DNA of 64,000 nucleotides. Origin: Fratercula arctica (taxonomy: Eukaryota; Chordata; Aves; Charadriiformes; Alcidae). Below, piece by piece: positions 62,994-64,000 of the stretch; the first letter of the stretch is position 1, and the number at the start of each line of letters is the position of its first letter. The stretch covers positions 47,349,207 through 47,413,206 of the forward strand of contig CANTUZ010000006.1 in assembly GCA_947846985.1 (NCBI GenBank), given 5' to 3'. The notes below the pieces were generated by a model. That model saw only the letters and a list, made by a program, of their open reading frames with translations. It was not told where the DNA came from and did not search any database. A program made the translations under genes and the position numbers.

Positions 62994-64000
62994 CTTCCTG
63001 CTATGAAAATACCTTTGTTGAGAGTGTTTGTATTTGCTTCCTTCTGTAAACTTCAGATAGAATTCACTCGATCTCATGAATGTGGCTGCGTGTTCTGGGA
63101 TAGCTGTTTCTAACAAAGACCTACAGCTATTAAATACAATGAGAAGTTATTGTTTACTGTAGTTTCTTTTTGTTTTGTTTTTTTTTTGTGTGTGTGTGTT
63201 TCTAGCAACAAGTATTTTCATAAAGGATTATTTTGCCTTTAGACATATCTGAAGGTTAGCAGCATGCATTTAGAAAATTAGTAAAATTTACAGAAAGAAG
63301 CCAGTGTAACGAAGAGGTGAAGCATTAATCCTTGTTCCTGTCTTCCTTATGCTAATAAAAAGAATTTGGTAGGTGTATGGCGTTCTTAGGTTTTATATCT
63401 GGACTTAGTTTTGGAAATAGGAGGATTGTGGTGTATGTTAAACTTCTTCTTAACTCATTTTCTCTGCATCCTCAACGCCCAAGAGAAGGCCTCCTGAAGC
63501 AGCTCAATTTACCACGCCGAGATTGCACTTTTTGAGGCTGGACTAACGTGTTATAACAGAAATCCAAGTCAGTGAGAACCATTTTCGTGGTGCAAAAATG
63601 ATGTGGAATCTTTGGTATGTGCCAGCGGCAGGAGCTGCTCTCCCCGCTACGCCGCTCCCGAAGGCAGCGTGTGTAAGGCTTTGGGGCATCAGTGCATTGT
63701 GCTTTCGGACTGACAGCCTATGGGTTTTTGCAGCAGCTGAAATCCAGGAGAAATTGAGATACTATTTTTTCTTCTTTTTACCACTTCGCTTTCTATTCTT
63801 TAGCAATACTTTTGAACTCATTCATTCCTGCATATAGTTTGTGTTCTAAGAATCTTGAGATAAAATAAGGTAATTGTAGCCATTATGTAGATGAACATGT
63901 ATATGTGCGCGTATCCATACATAGCTCGTGACTTACGTGATGATCTCAAATCTCTGTGAACAGATGTGGGAAGAGTAAGACCATGAATGTAGACTATAGG

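Larger units (their letters stand above)
40093..64000 (+). other. Proposed first intron, runs off the window
   Basis: From the donor at 40,093 to the window end I find no exon I can defend. No plus-strand frame exceeds about 131 codons after the CpG island (longest 53,343-53,738), and none shows a protein domain. Acceptor look-alikes occur at 41,600, 46,606, 49,143 and 52,449, but downstream donors or frames are weak. Composition is AT-leaning with T-rich tracts (T18 at 41,343-41,360 and at 42,193-42,210), as expected for intron DNA. No CR1 copy was recognised in these 23.9 kb, in contrast to the left part of the window. Confidence 0.5.

Noticed and set aside
1..64000. Search by eye for tRNA, rRNA, CRISPR arrays and prokaryotic or viral gene clusters
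   Set aside because: No cloverleaf with intact A and B boxes, no regularly spaced repeats with spacers, and no retroviral gag/pol/env frame was seen. A structural RNA or miRNA scan was not possible here.

Overview
The window looks like nuclear DNA from a bird. The clearest evidence is three fragments of the CR1 (Chicken Repeat 1) LINE, with a fourth short remnant. CR1 also occurs in other sauropsids, so a bird is the best reading but is not proven. Repeats are sparse, most of the sequence is AT-leaning and non-coding, there is one strong CpG island, and no open frame looks like an intact vertebrate protein. Nothing prokaryotic is present: no operons, CRISPR arrays or insertion sequences.

Layout. 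Positions 1 to about 38,300 are intergenic or intronic. They hold two inverted copies of an unnamed dispersed repeat carrying a TATA-like box (5,756-6,135 minus; 16,311-16,795 plus), a CR1 3'-end scrap near 9,450, and CR1 copies at 27,585-27,770 and 31,315-31,840. There are a few weak exon-like segments. A third CR1 copy (38,975-39,448) stops about 100 bases before a GC-rich CpG island (about 39,550-40,860).

The island is the functional centre of the window. It has clustered GC boxes, no well-placed TATA box, and a strong consensus splice donor at 40,093 on the plus strand. I read this as a non-coding first exon with two tandem upstream ORFs (6 and 14 codons), followed by a first intron that runs off the right edge (more than 23.9 kb). 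On the minus strand a donor at 39,619 and an 88-base exon-like segment at 38,387-38,474 suggest a divergent transcript, so the island may be bidirectional. I could not identify either gene, because no diagnostic coding exon lies inside the window.

From 40,093 to 64,000 I see only intron-like sequence with low-complexity tracts, small tandem duplications (a perfect 3 x 20 bp array at 62,931-62,993) and isolated splice-site look-alikes. I found no convincing new multi-gene system. The best leads are the divergent promoter with uORFs and the promoter-bearing dispersed repeat family.
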